64,000 bases of DNA, taken from NCBI GenBank assembly GCA_003600225.1, contig QZFT01000017.1, positions 1 through 64,000 on the forward strand. Reading direction: 5' to 3'. The notes under the pieces were generated by a model. The model ran no database searches. It was not told where the DNA came from and saw nothing but the letters and a program-made list of their open reading frames with translations. The position numbers and the translations under genes are program-made. Below are positions 51,331-59,075 of this stretch, piece by piece. Each line of letters opens with the position of its first letter. Position 1 is the first letter of the stretch. This DNA is from Pseudonocardiaceae bacterium YIM PH 21723 (GTDB taxonomy: Bacteria > Actinomycetota > Actinomycetes > Mycobacteriales > Pseudonocardiaceae).

Positions 51331-51717
51331 ATGCCGCGCCGAAGCTACGCGCACTACTGCGCCATCGCCCGCTCGCTCGACGTGCTCGGCGAGCGCTGGA
51401 CGCTGCTGATCGTCCGGGAACTGATGCTCGGCCCGCGGCGGTACACCGACCTGCACGCCGATCTGCCCGGGATCAGCACCGACGTACTGGCGGCCCGGCT
51501 CAAGGAGATGGAGAGCGCGGGCGTGATCGAGCGCAGTGCGCTGGCAGCGGGCGTGCCGGTGCGCGCCTACCGACTCACCGAGCGCGGCCTCGCCCTGGCA
51601 CCCGTACTCCGCGCGCTGTCGGACTGGGGTGGGCCGCTGCTGACCGGGCAGCAGCCCACCGACGCACTGCGGGACCACTGGGGAACACTTTCTGCAGAAA
51701 GTGGTCAGGTCGTGTAG
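51331..51717 (+). CDS. HxlR-family transcriptional regulator
   Basis: The 128-residue winged-helix protein begins MPRRSYAHYCAIARSLDVLGERWTLLIVREL, a canonical HxlR start, and continues with the RYTDLHADLPGISTDVLAARLKEME helix-turn-helix. It is divergent from the aminotransferase and probably binds the 51289-51309 palindrome. A TAGGGT -10 with 7 nt to the ATG suggests a leaderless transcript. Its stop overlaps the argJ end by 13 nt. Confidence 0.9.
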   Translation: MPRRSYAHYCAIARSLDVLGERWTLLIVRELMLGPRRYTDLHADLPGISTDVLAARLKEMESAGVIERSALAAGVPVRAYRLTERGLALAPVLRALSDWGGPLLTGQQPTDALRDHWGTLSAESGQVV

Positions 51718-52859
51718 TCGGCGTTGATCCGGATGTAGCCGTCGGTGAGGTCGCAGCCGTAGACGGTGAACTCGCCGTCCGCGATGCCCAGGTCGACGGT
51801 GATCACCACCTCGTCGCCCTTGAGGTGCTGGGTGGCCGCCTCCAGGACCTCGTCGGTGGACGGCGCCGGGTAGGTCTCCACCTCGCCGAACCGGACGACG
51901 ACCTTCGTCGGCTCGATGTCCAGGTCGTCCTCGCACTTGCCGATCGCCATGACCACCCGGCCCCAGTTCGGGTCGGCGCCGTGCACCGCGGTCTTCACCA
52001 GCGGCGAGTTCACGATGGTCTTGCCCACCCGCCTGGCCTGCGCGACATCGCGCGCGCCGAGCACCCGGACCTCGATCAGCTTGCTGGCACCCTCGCCATC
52101 GGAGGCGATCTTGCGGACCAGGTGCAACGCCACCTGGTACAGCGCCTCCTCGAACTCCGCCTCGTCCACCGGCCCGGCCAGCCCGTTGGCGAAGATCGCC
52201 GCGCTGTCGCTGGTGGAGGTGTCGGTGTCGATGCTCAGCGCGTTGAACGTCCGGTCGATCACCGAGCGGAAGATCCGGTCCAGGACCGGCTGCTCCAGCT
52301 TGGCGTCGGTGCAGAAGTAGGTCAGCAGGGTGGCCATGTTGGGCTCGATCATGCCGACACCCTTGGCCACGCCGGCGACGGTCGCCTCGCCACACCGCGC
52401 GCTGACGTGCTTGGGCAGCGTGTCCGTGGTCATCATCGCGGTGGCCACGGCGGGCAGGTCGGCGTCCGGCAGCGTGCGGGGCAGCCGGTCGATGCCCTCG
52501 CGCACCTGATCCATCGGATACTGCCGGCCGATGACGCCGGTCGAGGAGACCAGCAGTTCCCCGGGAGCGATGCCGGTGATGGCGGCGACCTTGTCCCGCA
52601 CCTCACGGGCGTTGGCCAGGCCCTCCGGGCCGGTGGCGACGTTGGCGTTCTTGGCGATGGTCACCACGCCGCGTGCGGTACCGGTGGCCGCGACCTCCCG
52701 GCTGACCTGCACACTCGGGCCGGCGAACCGGGATCGGGTGAAGACGGCGGCGGAGACGGCGGGCACCGCGGAGACCAGTACGGAGAAGTCGTCTCCGTCC
52801 TCGCGCAGTCCCAGTCCCGTCGTCCAACTGCGGAAACCTTTCGGGCCCTGCAGTGACAT
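51705..52859 (-). CDS. argJ: ArgJ glutamate N-acetyltransferase / ornithine acetyltransferase
   Basis: The 384-residue protein carries the self-cleavage motif KGVGMIEPNMATLL; the new N-terminal threonine would be Thr177. GRQYPMDQVREGI, SIDTDTSTSDSAAIFANG and GADPNWGRVVMAIGK are further OAT signatures. It transfers acetyl from N-acetylornithine to glutamate in arginine biosynthesis. It is not in an arg operon here, which recalls stand-alone OAT copies in some actinomycetes (including clavam clusters). GGGGAG precedes the ATG. The upstream region has two strong dyads (52888-52903 and 52913-52935). Confidence 0.93.
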   Translation of the reverse strand: MSLQGPKGFRSWTTGLGLREDGDDFSVLVSAVPAVSAAVFTRSRFAGPSVQVSREVAATGTARGVVTIAKNANVATGPEGLANAREVRDKVAAITGIAPGELLVSSTGVIGRQYPMDQVREGIDRLPRTLPDADLPAVATAMMTTDTLPKHVSARCGEATVAGVAKGVGMIEPNMATLLTYFCTDAKLEQPVLDRIFRSVIDRTFNALSIDTDTSTSDSAAIFANGLAGPVDEAEFEEALYQVALHLVRKIASDGEGASKLIEVRVLGARDVAQARRVGKTIVNSPLVKTAVHGADPNWGRVVMAIGKCEDDLDIEPTKVVVRFGEVETYPAPSTDEVLEAATQHLKGDEVVITVDLGIADGEFTVYGCDLTDGYIRINADYTT

Positions 52860-52887
52860 GACCGCATCTCCCCTTCACGCCGATTGA

Positions 52888-52903
52888 CTGCATAATTATG
52901 CAG
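52888..52903. promoter_or_regulatory. ARG-box-like palindrome upstream of argJ
   Basis: CTGCATAATTATGCAG is a perfect 16-bp palindrome 29 bp upstream of the argJ start and closely resembles ArgR/AhrC boxes (TGCATAATTATGCA type). It probably represses argJ when arginine is abundant. Confidence 0.75.
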
Positions 52904-52912
52904 AGTGATGAA

Positions 52913-52935
52913 AAGCAATACTGAGCGTATTGCTT
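52913..52935. promoter_or_regulatory. Second dyad upstream of argJ
   Basis: AAGCAATAC, 5 nt, GTATTGCTT is a perfect 9-bp inverted repeat ten bp beyond the ARG-box-like site. It differs from the ARG-box consensus and may bind another regulator or form a hairpin in the 3' region of the gene at 52985. Confidence 0.5.
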
Positions 52936-52984
52936 ACCCGCAGACGCGGTCAATCGTTGATAAGCGGTCTCACACGACCGGAGG

Positions 52985-53671
52985 CTAGGAGACCCGGACC
53001 AGCCGCTCGTACAACTGCACGGCGGACTCACGCAGCGGATCGGCGATCGTGGTGACCGCGTTCCCGGCCACGACCGGCGCCAGGTTGCCCACGGCGATCT
53101 GCTTCGCCTCCATGCCACCCGGCTGCGCGGCCCAGTGCTCCATGTACGGGGCGACCCCGTCGAAGGCCTCATAGCGGGCGATCGCGGTGACGATGTCCAG
53201 GATGATCTCCGAACCGGCGGCCAGGCACTCCGGCAGCACCGAGGCGGTGGCCGCGGTCAGCGCCGCGGTTCCGGCAGAGGCCGAGCAGGCGGTGCTCCCG
53301 GCCTCGCGGGCGACCGTGGCGGCCGTGCGCTCGTAGAAGTTGTTGTCCTGCTGGACCAGGAAGGTCTCGGCGGAGCCGACCAACGGGCTCAGCATCCGCA
53401 CCCACCGCCCGGCCTCCTCGGCGCTCCCGTGATCCTGCACGGCCGGCATGTTCTCCATGAACGCCGCCAGGTCCCGGCCGGTCTGTTCCATCAGCGCGGC
53501 CCAGCGCGGGAACCAGATCCGGATCACCCAGTCCAGGGCCAGCAACCCCCGCGTCCGCTCGGCGGCCACCGAACCCGCCTGCGGCATGCCCAGCTCATCG
53601 ATCCGTTGCCGCAGCCCGGGATCCAGTTCCCGGCGGAACACGGTGAGCACGGTCGACGGCGTGGTGACCAC
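52985..53671 (-). CDS. Hypothetical protein, helical, unknown function
   Basis: Starting at GTG 53669-53671 (AGGAGG 6 nt upstream), the product is 228 residues. No catalytic motif is recognised. It is rich in Ala and helix formers, with DWVIRIWFPRWAALMEQTGRDL near residue 48 and a segment STACSASAGTAALTAATASVL in the middle; it has no signal peptide. The nearest neighbours (argJ, DeoR) do not explain it. Real gene by codon use and ribosome site. Confidence 0.7.
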   Translation of the reverse strand: MVTTPSTVLTVFRRELDPGLRQRIDELGMPQAGSVAAERTRGLLALDWVIRIWFPRWAALMEQTGRDLAAFMENMPAVQDHGSAEEAGRWVRMLSPLVGSAETFLVQQDNNFYERTAATVAREAGSTACSASAGTAALTAATASVLPECLAAGSEIILDIVTAIARYEAFDGVAPYMEHWAAQPGGMEAKQIAVGNLAPVVAGNAVTTIADPLRESAVQLYERLVRVS

Positions 53672-53735
53672 GAATACCTCCTGCGCTTGCCCCCTGATGA
53701 TCTGAAGATGGTGGCAGCGCAAGGTCACCGGTGAA

Positions 53736-54518
53736 TCAGATTCCGGACACCGTGCGTACCTCGACTCCCGCCTGGGCCATAGCGGCCAGTTGCGCGGCGG
53801 GAGCGCCGTCGTCGGTGATCACCATGTCCAGGTCGGCGGCCGGGCAGACCAGACCGAATCCGGCATCGGAGAACTTGCCGCCGGCGCACACCGCGATCCG
53901 GCGATCGGCCGCGCCGATCGCCTGCTGCCGGATCGGCACCTCGTCCAGGCTGTTCGAGGTCAGCCCGTGCCGCACGGACAGCCCGCAGGCGCCGAGGATC
54001 ACCGTGTCCACCCGCAACGCGCTCAGCGACAACGCCGTCAGGTGACCGGTGAACATGAGCGAGCCGGGCAGTGTCCGGCCGCCGGGCACCAGCAGCGTCA
54101 CCTCCGGGCCCCGGCTGAGCACGGTGACCGCGTGCAGATCGAGGGGCACCACCGTCACCCGGCGCCGCGCGAGCCGCCGGGCCACCGCGAGGGTGGTGGT
54201 GCCGCTGTCCAGGATGACCGTCTCGCCATCGCTGATCAACGAGTCCAGCTCGGCGGCGATGGCGTCCTTGATGGTGGTGTCCGCGCGCTCGCGGATGGCG
54301 AACGGGGTCGCCTCGCCCCGCAGCAGCAGGCTGATCGCCCCGCCACGCACCCGGCGCAGCACGCCCTGTTCGGCCAACTGGTCGAGATCCCGGCGAATGG
54401 TCATCTCCGAGGCGCCGGTGCGTTCGGCCAGCTCAGCGACGGTGATCCGCCCCTGTTCCTGCAGCAGATCGACGATCACCCGGATCCGAGGTGTGCTTTC
54501 CACACCGGTATCAAACAT
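53736..54518 (-). CDS. DeoR/GlpR-family transcriptional repressor
   Basis: The 260-residue protein has the DeoR HTH (IRVIVDLLQEQGRITVAELAERTGASEMTIRRDLDQL) and a sugar-phosphate sensor domain (DSGTTTLAVARRLA, DTVILGACGLSVRHGL, CAGGKFSDAGFGLV). It should repress a nearby sugar-related operon until its phosphorylated inducer appears. The ATG lies inside the dyad at 54509-54533. It is divergent from the MFS gene with 63 bp between starts. Confidence 0.9.
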   Translation of the reverse strand: MFDTGVESTPRIRVIVDLLQEQGRITVAELAERTGASEMTIRRDLDQLAEQGVLRRVRGGAISLLLRGEATPFAIRERADTTIKDAIAAELDSLISDGETVILDSGTTTLAVARRLARRRVTVVPLDLHAVTVLSRGPEVTLLVPGGRTLPGSLMFTGHLTALSLSALRVDTVILGACGLSVRHGLTSNSLDEVPIRQQAIGAADRRIAVCAGGKFSDAGFGLVCPAADLDMVITDDGAPAAQLAAMAQAGVEVRTVSGI

Positions 54519-54533
54519 GGTAAATGTTCGATA
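54509..54533. promoter_or_regulatory. DeoR operator overlapping the deoR start codon
   Basis: TATC-A-AACAT, 5 nt, ATGTT-C-GATA is an inverted repeat with 9 of 10 paired positions, spanning the start codon and the divergent promoter. It fits autoregulation by the DeoR protein and control of the MFS gene. Confidence 0.65.
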
Positions 54534-54581
54534 GACAAGTCAACGCACATCAATCGTGTTCGTTCTGTCCTTGGGGGTTTC

Positions 54582-55748
54582 GTGCCACGCTCATCCATCA
54601 CGCCGGTCGCCACCGCGGGCCTGTTCCTGTCCTTCCTGCTGATCGGCGTCCAGCAGTCGCTCTACGGCCCTGCCTCCCCCGCACTGACCAGCCATTTCGG
54701 CATCTCCCTCGGTTCGGCCGGGCTGGCGTTGGCCGCTCAGTTCACCGGTTCACTGACCGGAGTCCTCTGCACCCCGGCACTGCGTGGGCGGATCAGCAAC
54801 CGCGCGTTCATCGGCCTGGCCGGGATCACCCTCGCGGCGGGCTGCGTCGCCTTCACCCTGGCTCCGGCCTGGCCGATCGCGCTGGCCGCCGCGGTGCTGT
54901 CCGGGCTGGGCTTCGGCTGGATCGACGTCGGGGTGAACGAGCTGTTCCTGGAGGCCTACGGCACGGAGGGCACCGGCAGGCTGAACGTGTTGCACGCCGC
55001 GTTCGGCATCGGCGCGGTGGTCGGGCCGTTCCTGATCGGCGCGCTCCCCTTCGGCAGCTGGCCACTGGTCTTCCTCGGCTGCGGAGCGGTGTCCCTGCTG
55101 GTCGCGGCCAGCGCACGGGGACTGGGTGGCCGTGCCCCACTCCGGCAGAGGGTGACCGGGCGGTCCGGCGCGCGACTGCTGGTCGGCCTGTTCATGCTGT
55201 TCTTCGTGCTGCACGTCGGCGTGGAGACCGCGGGCGGTGGCTGGGAGACGAGCCATCTGGTCGGCCTGGGTTGGACGGCGAGCACGGCGGCGATGCTCAC
55301 CTCGGTGTTCTGGCTGGCCTCCACCGCCGCGCGGTTCGCGATCGTGCCACTGGCCCGCCGTTTCTGCACGGTGCACCTGCTGGCGGGCAGTCTGGCGATC
55401 ATGCTGATCGGCTGCGTGCTGATCTTCGTCGATCCGCTGGTCCCGGTGGGTTACGCGGTGATCGGCTTCGGCATGGGCCCGCTGTTCCCGACCGGCCTGG
55501 TCTGGCTGGCCCAGCAGGTGCCCGCCGCGACGTCCCCGGTGATGGCCGCGAGCATGCTCGGCGGCCTGTTCCCCGCGGTGGTGGGCTCGGCGGTGAACCT
55601 GTGGGGCACGGCGGCCATCCCGCCCGCGCTCACGGTGACCGCCCTCGCCTGCGTTGTCACCGCCGGAGTGATTGGCCGGCTGAACGTGGGTACCCGGGAG
55701 GACACGACGAGCGAGAGGAGCACGACATGGCTCGCGTCGCGTTCTTGA
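54582..55748 (+). CDS. MFS transporter, sugar/fucose-permease-like
   Basis: The 388-residue, about 12-helix protein starts at GTG 54582 with TTGGGGG upstream. LLIGVQQSLYGPASPALTSHFG, FGWIDVGVNELFLEAYGTEGTGRLNVLHAAFGIGAVVGP and GMGPLFPTGLVWLAQQVP resemble FucP-like MFS proteins. Divergence from a DeoR repressor suggests sugar uptake. The downstream DJ-1 gene starts inside its 3' end. Confidence 0.83.
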   Translation: MPRSSITPVATAGLFLSFLLIGVQQSLYGPASPALTSHFGISLGSAGLALAAQFTGSLTGVLCTPALRGRISNRAFIGLAGITLAAGCVAFTLAPAWPIALAAAVLSGLGFGWIDVGVNELFLEAYGTEGTGRLNVLHAAFGIGAVVGPFLIGALPFGSWPLVFLGCGAVSLLVAASARGLGGRAPLRQRVTGRSGARLLVGLFMLFFVLHVGVETAGGGWETSHLVGLGWTASTAAMLTSVFWLASTAARFAIVPLARRFCTVHLLAGSLAIMLIGCVLIFVDPLVPVGYAVIGFGMGPLFPTGLVWLAQQVPAATSPVMAASMLGGLFPAVVGSAVNLWGTAAIPPALTVTALACVVTAGVIGRLNVGTREDTTSERSTTWLASRS

Positions 55749-56233
55749 TGGACGCCATGTTCGAAGACCAGGAGTTCCAGGACCCGTACAACAGCGTGCG
55801 GGACGCCGGGCACGAGGCGGTGATCGTCGGGCTGAGCGCGGACAAGCAGCTCACCGCGCTGCACGGCACCGAGGCGAAGACCGACCGCGCGGTCGAGGAC
55901 GTCAGCGCGGACGAGTTCGACGCGGTGGTCATCCCCGGCGGCTACTCCCCGGACAGGATCCGGCTCAGCGACGACATGGTGCGACTGGTGCGCCAGGCGA
56001 ACGACTCGAACAAGCCGATCGCCGCGATCTGCCACGCGGGCTGGATGCTGGCCGAGGCGAACGTGGTCCGGGACCGCACGGTCACCTCGTGGCCGTCGAT
56101 CCGCACCGACCTGGTCAACGCGGGGGCACGCTGGGTGGATCAGGAGACCTGCGTGGACGGCAACCTGCTGACCTCGCGGAACCCCGGTGACCTGCCCGCC
56201 TTCTGCGCGATGCTGCTCAGCATGGTCAAGTAG
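55727..56233 (+). CDS. DJ-1/PfpI-family protein
   Basis: The 168-residue protein has the nucleophile elbow AAICHAGWML (Cys near residue 102) and an N-terminal acidic residue near ALF-like FLMDAMFEDQEF, consistent with DJ-1/PfpI proteins such as YhbO/PfpI. These act as chaperones, deglycases or glyoxalases; which activity applies is not resolved by sequence. GAGAGGAG precedes the ATG, which overlaps the MFS gene by 22 nt. Confidence 0.88.
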   Translation: MARVAFLMDAMFEDQEFQDPYNSVRDAGHEAVIVGLSADKQLTALHGTEAKTDRAVEDVSADEFDAVVIPGGYSPDRIRLSDDMVRLVRQANDSNKPIAAICHAGWMLAEANVVRDRTVTSWPSIRTDLVNAGARWVDQETCVDGNLLTSRNPGDLPAFCAMLLSMVK

Positions 56234-56624
56234 CGACGAGCTCCCGCAGCGGCCGCCCGGTCCGCAGGTGGTCCAGCGCCCACCTGTTGGCCGGGTGGCT
56301 GATCAGCAGTACCCGGCGGCCGGGGAAGATCCGTTGCAGGTCCTCCAGGAACTCCTCGGTCCGCCGGACCACGTCCCGATAGGACTCCCCGCCGGGGAAC
56401 GGTTCCTCGATGTGCCGCTGGTGCTCCAGCTCGGCCACCGGGGTCCCGGCGAGTTCGCCGTAGTCACACTCCCGCAGCCGGGCGTCCGGATAGATCGGGA
56501 TACCCCCGGCATCCAGCGACCAGGGCAGGCTCGGCACGAAGACCAGGTCGACCCCGGTCAGTTGTTCAGAACTCGGAACGGCACTCGGCGAATGCGTCTC
56601 GAAGACGATCTCCACGGCATCCAT
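56226..56624 (-). CDS. Shortened histidine-phosphatase-family protein
   Basis: The 132-residue product (ATG 56622-56624) matches histidine phosphatases from VEIVFETHSPS onward: LRECDYGELAGTPVAELE, PFPGGESYRDVVRRTEEFLEDL and RRVLLISHPANRWALDHL. Relative to usual members with about 180-200 residues, roughly 35 residues after the FETHS block are missing, where a loop GWLPG...LS..GR.QA is expected, and the first motif reads ETH rather than RHG. Second catalytic His (ISHPA) is kept. It may be a divergent or partly inactive member. It overlaps the DJ-1 stop by 8 nt. Confidence 0.65.
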   Translation of the reverse strand: MDAVEIVFETHSPSAVPSSEQLTGVDLVFVPSLPWSLDAGGIPIYPDARLRECDYGELAGTPVAELEHQRHIEEPFPGGESYRDVVRRTEEFLEDLQRIFPGRRVLLISHPANRWALDHLRTGRPLRELVAT

Positions 56625-56843
56625 GACACCAGGATGCCCACAAACGATCTCCGTTATGGGCATTGTCAACGAAAGTGGGCCCGCCGGGAACAAACCCCAT
56701 AGGCCGGGAGTTAGACAGGTTGGTCGATGCGCCCGTGTCCCCGGGCCTCAATTACAACTGCCGCTGCGGAATACCGGTCCGGCCGGAGCCGCATTGCGCC
56801 AATCGCCCCGAGGCGACCAGCGCATCGACCACTCACACTTCCC

Positions 56844-57968
56844 TCACCGGTGCCGGCTCCACCGCAGCACGGCGAGCGCGACGACGGCCAGTCCGGCGCT
56901 GACCAGCAACGGCGCCCGATAGCCGGCGACCAGAGCGACCCCACCCAGCACCGGCCCCAGTACCGCGCCGACATTGACGGCGGCCGTGGTGACTCCGCCG
57001 GCCAGGGTCGGCGCGTCCTCTCCCGCGATGAGCGCCCGCGAGATCAGCGTGGCGCCGACCGCGAAGGACAGGGTCCCCAGCACCGGCAGCCAGCCAATGG
57101 CCGCGACCGGTTCTCCCGCGGTCCACGCGAAGCCGAGCCAGCCGACCGGCACCAACACCGCACCGACGGTGCTCACCCGCCAGGGCGCGCGGTCGGCGAA
57201 CCGGCCGCTCACCGTGACCCCGAGGAACGATCCCACCCCGAACAGGGCCAGCGCGACCGGAACCCAGCTCGCGGACAACCCGGCCACATCGGTGACCACC
57301 GGCGCCAGATAGGTGAAGGCGCAGAAGGTCGCGCCATTGCTCAGCGCGGCGAGCACCAGGAGCACGGTCATCCTGGGCAGCACCCGGATCTCCCGGCGCA
57401 CACCCGGCACCGGCGCGCCGGCCGCGGTGACCGGGACGGCGAACAGGATCGCCGGCAGCGGCACCGCGGCCAGGATCGCGACCGCCCAGAACGCGGCCCG
57501 CCAGCCGTACAGATCACCGAGCAGCGCGCCCAACGGCACTCCCGCCACGCAGGCGACGGTGACCCCGCTGATCAGTACCGAGGTGGCCCGGCCCCGGACA
57601 TCCGCCGCGACCAGCGTGACGACGGTGCCCAGCCCAACGGCCAGGAATCCCGCGTTGACCAGGGCGGCGATCACCCTGGTGACCAGCAACAACGCGAAGC
57701 TGTCGGTCAACGCGCCCAGCACATGGGTGATCACGAAGACCAGCTGGCAGCCGAGCAGGGCCCTGCGACGTGGCCACCGCATGCTCAGCACGGCCACCAG
57801 CGGCGCCCCGATGATCATGCCTAGGGCGAAGGCGGAGGTCAGGGTTCCGGCCGCGGACAACGGCACCCGGAGATCCGTGGCGATGGCCGGGAGCAGCCCG
57901 GAGAGCATGAATTCCGAGGTGCCCTGGGCGAAGACGGCAAGGGCGAGGACATAGATGACGAACGGCAT
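56844..57968 (-). CDS. Cmx/CmlR-type MFS efflux transporter
   Basis: The 374-residue protein begins MPFVIYVLALAVFAQGTSEFMLSGLLPAIATDL, the typical N-terminus of Cmx-type chloramphenicol exporters, and continues with RVIAALVNAGFLAVGLGTVVTLV and GVPLGALLGDLYGWRAAFWA. It should export phenicol or related compounds in the cytoplasmic membrane. ATG 57966-57968 is the family start. A nine-codon leader and hairpin precede it (58021-58070). Confidence 0.87.
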   Translation of the reverse strand: MPFVIYVLALAVFAQGTSEFMLSGLLPAIATDLRVPLSAAGTLTSAFALGMIIGAPLVAVLSMRWPRRRALLGCQLVFVITHVLGALTDSFALLLVTRVIAALVNAGFLAVGLGTVVTLVAADVRGRATSVLISGVTVACVAGVPLGALLGDLYGWRAAFWAVAILAAVPLPAILFAVPVTAAGAPVPGVRREIRVLPRMTVLLVLAALSNGATFCAFTYLAPVVTDVAGLSASWVPVALALFGVGSFLGVTVSGRFADRAPWRVSTVGAVLVPVGWLGFAWTAGEPVAAIGWLPVLGTLSFAVGATLISRALIAGEDAPTLAGGVTTAAVNVGAVLGPVLGGVALVAGYRAPLLVSAGLAVVALAVLRWSRHR

Positions 57969-58020
57969 GTCGAACTCTTCCGAGGGATGGCAGGAGAAGG
58001 CGCCACCAGGTGAAGGGAGC

Positions 58021-58041
58021 GCCACCGACAGGAGCGGTGGC
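58021..58041. promoter_or_regulatory. Hairpin in the Cmx leader
   Basis: GCCACCG, 7 nt, CGGTGGC is a perfect 7-bp stem (minus-strand transcript) that begins at the stop codon of the leader frame 58041-58070 and lies 52 nt upstream of the efflux gene start. A GGTGGCGC segment repeats just downstream, allowing an alternative fold. Confidence 0.5.
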
Positions 58042-58070
58042 TACCGACTTGCGGCCTCGGGACTCGACAT
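58041..58070 (-). CDS. Nine-residue leader peptide of the Cmx-type gene
   Basis: ATG 58068-58070 opens MSSPEAASR followed by TAG, which abuts the hairpin. A TAGCGT -10 ends 7 nt before the ATG, implying a leaderless mini-gene. Chloramphenicol-resistance genes of actinomycetes are controlled by such leaders, where drug-stalled ribosomes open the hairpin. Short length leaves room for chance. Confidence 0.5.
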   Translation of the reverse strand: MSSPEAASR

Positions 58071-58109
58071 GGCTTGAACGCTAGCGATGACGTCAACCGG
58101 ATTTCCGGA

Positions 58110-59000
58110 TCAGCCCCGCGCTTCGCTGGGGGTATGGCCGTAGTGGTCGCGGAACGCGCGGGTGAAGTGGGCCTGGCTGGCGAATCCCCAGCGGTAGGCG
58201 ACCTCGGCGATGGTGCCGGAGCGGCGGGTGGTCAGCTCGGCATGGGCCGCCGCCAGCCGCTCGCGCTGGATGTACCGCGCCGGGCTGACGCCGTCGGCGG
58301 CGAAGGTGCGACCCAGGTGCCGGACCGAGATGTTGATCGCCGCGGCCACCTGCTCCGGGCTCAGCCCAGGGTCGGCCAGGTGTTGCCGGATGTACTCCCG
58401 CGCGCCGGCCAGCAACGCGGCCGGGCCACCGGTCCGCCTGCCCGCCAGGCTGCCGATCAGGTCCAGCACCGTGTCCTCGGAGGAGGCCGACGCCAGCTCG
58501 GTGCGCAGCGCGGCGATGGTGGCCCGCTCGGCGGCAGATCCACCGCCGAGCACCTGCGGTTCGGCCAGGTCACGGGCACACCGATCGGCGAACAGGCCCT
58601 CCGGGATGTCCACGAGCAGCTGGCGCATGGGGCTGGAGAAGCCGAACAGGTAGGGCTGGTCGGTGCGGTACAGCACCAGCTGACCGTTGGCCACCGGCAC
58701 CGCTCCCCCGGCATGGAAGTGCACCGCGTTCCCGCTGGTCACCAGGCTGGCGAACACGGCGGCCCTCGGCCACGCGCGGCAGATCCGCGGGGTGCGTTCG
58801 ATGACGTGCTCGTTTCCCCGGATCTCGGTGACCCACAGGCGACCGAGCCGGGCGTTGGTCTGCGCGGCGAGCAGACCGTGCTCCGAGTACGAGGTCACAC
58901 TGAGGCCGACCAGGGCTCGCCGGTTGTGTTCCTCCCAGTAGGCGACCCGGTCCGCAGGTGGCACCGACTCGGTGGATGCGTACCGCAGGTTCGTGCTCAT
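58110..59000 (-). CDS. AraC-family regulator (AraC_binding_2 type)
   Basis: The 296-residue protein starts at ATG 58998-59000 (GGAGG upstream). The C-terminal AraC HTH pair is clear: LSPEQVAAAINISVRHLGRTFAADG and IAEVAYRWGFASQAHFTRAFRDHYGHTPSEA. The N-terminal half (LLAAQTNARLGRLWVTEIRG, VLYRTDQPYLFGFSSPMRQLLVDIP) is a cupin-like sensor domain. It is 76 nt after the SDR stop and may regulate the cupin/MFS/ADH/SDR operon; it is also upstream of the Cmx-type gene. Confidence 0.87.
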   Translation of the reverse strand: MSTNLRYASTESVPPADRVAYWEEHNRRALVGLSVTSYSEHGLLAAQTNARLGRLWVTEIRGNEHVIERTPRICRAWPRAAVFASLVTSGNAVHFHAGGAVPVANGQLVLYRTDQPYLFGFSSPMRQLLVDIPEGLFADRCARDLAEPQVLGGGSAAERATIAALRTELASASSEDTVLDLIGSLAGRRTGGPAALLAGAREYIRQHLADPGLSPEQVAAAINISVRHLGRTFAADGVSPARYIQRERLAAAHAELTTRRSGTIAEVAYRWGFASQAHFTRAFRDHYGHTPSEARG

Positions 59001-59075
59001 CGGCGCCTCCTCCCGCACCGGAATGCGGTGAGGCTACTGCGAGCCACCCAACTCGGCCCTTTCTAGTGAACTGCA

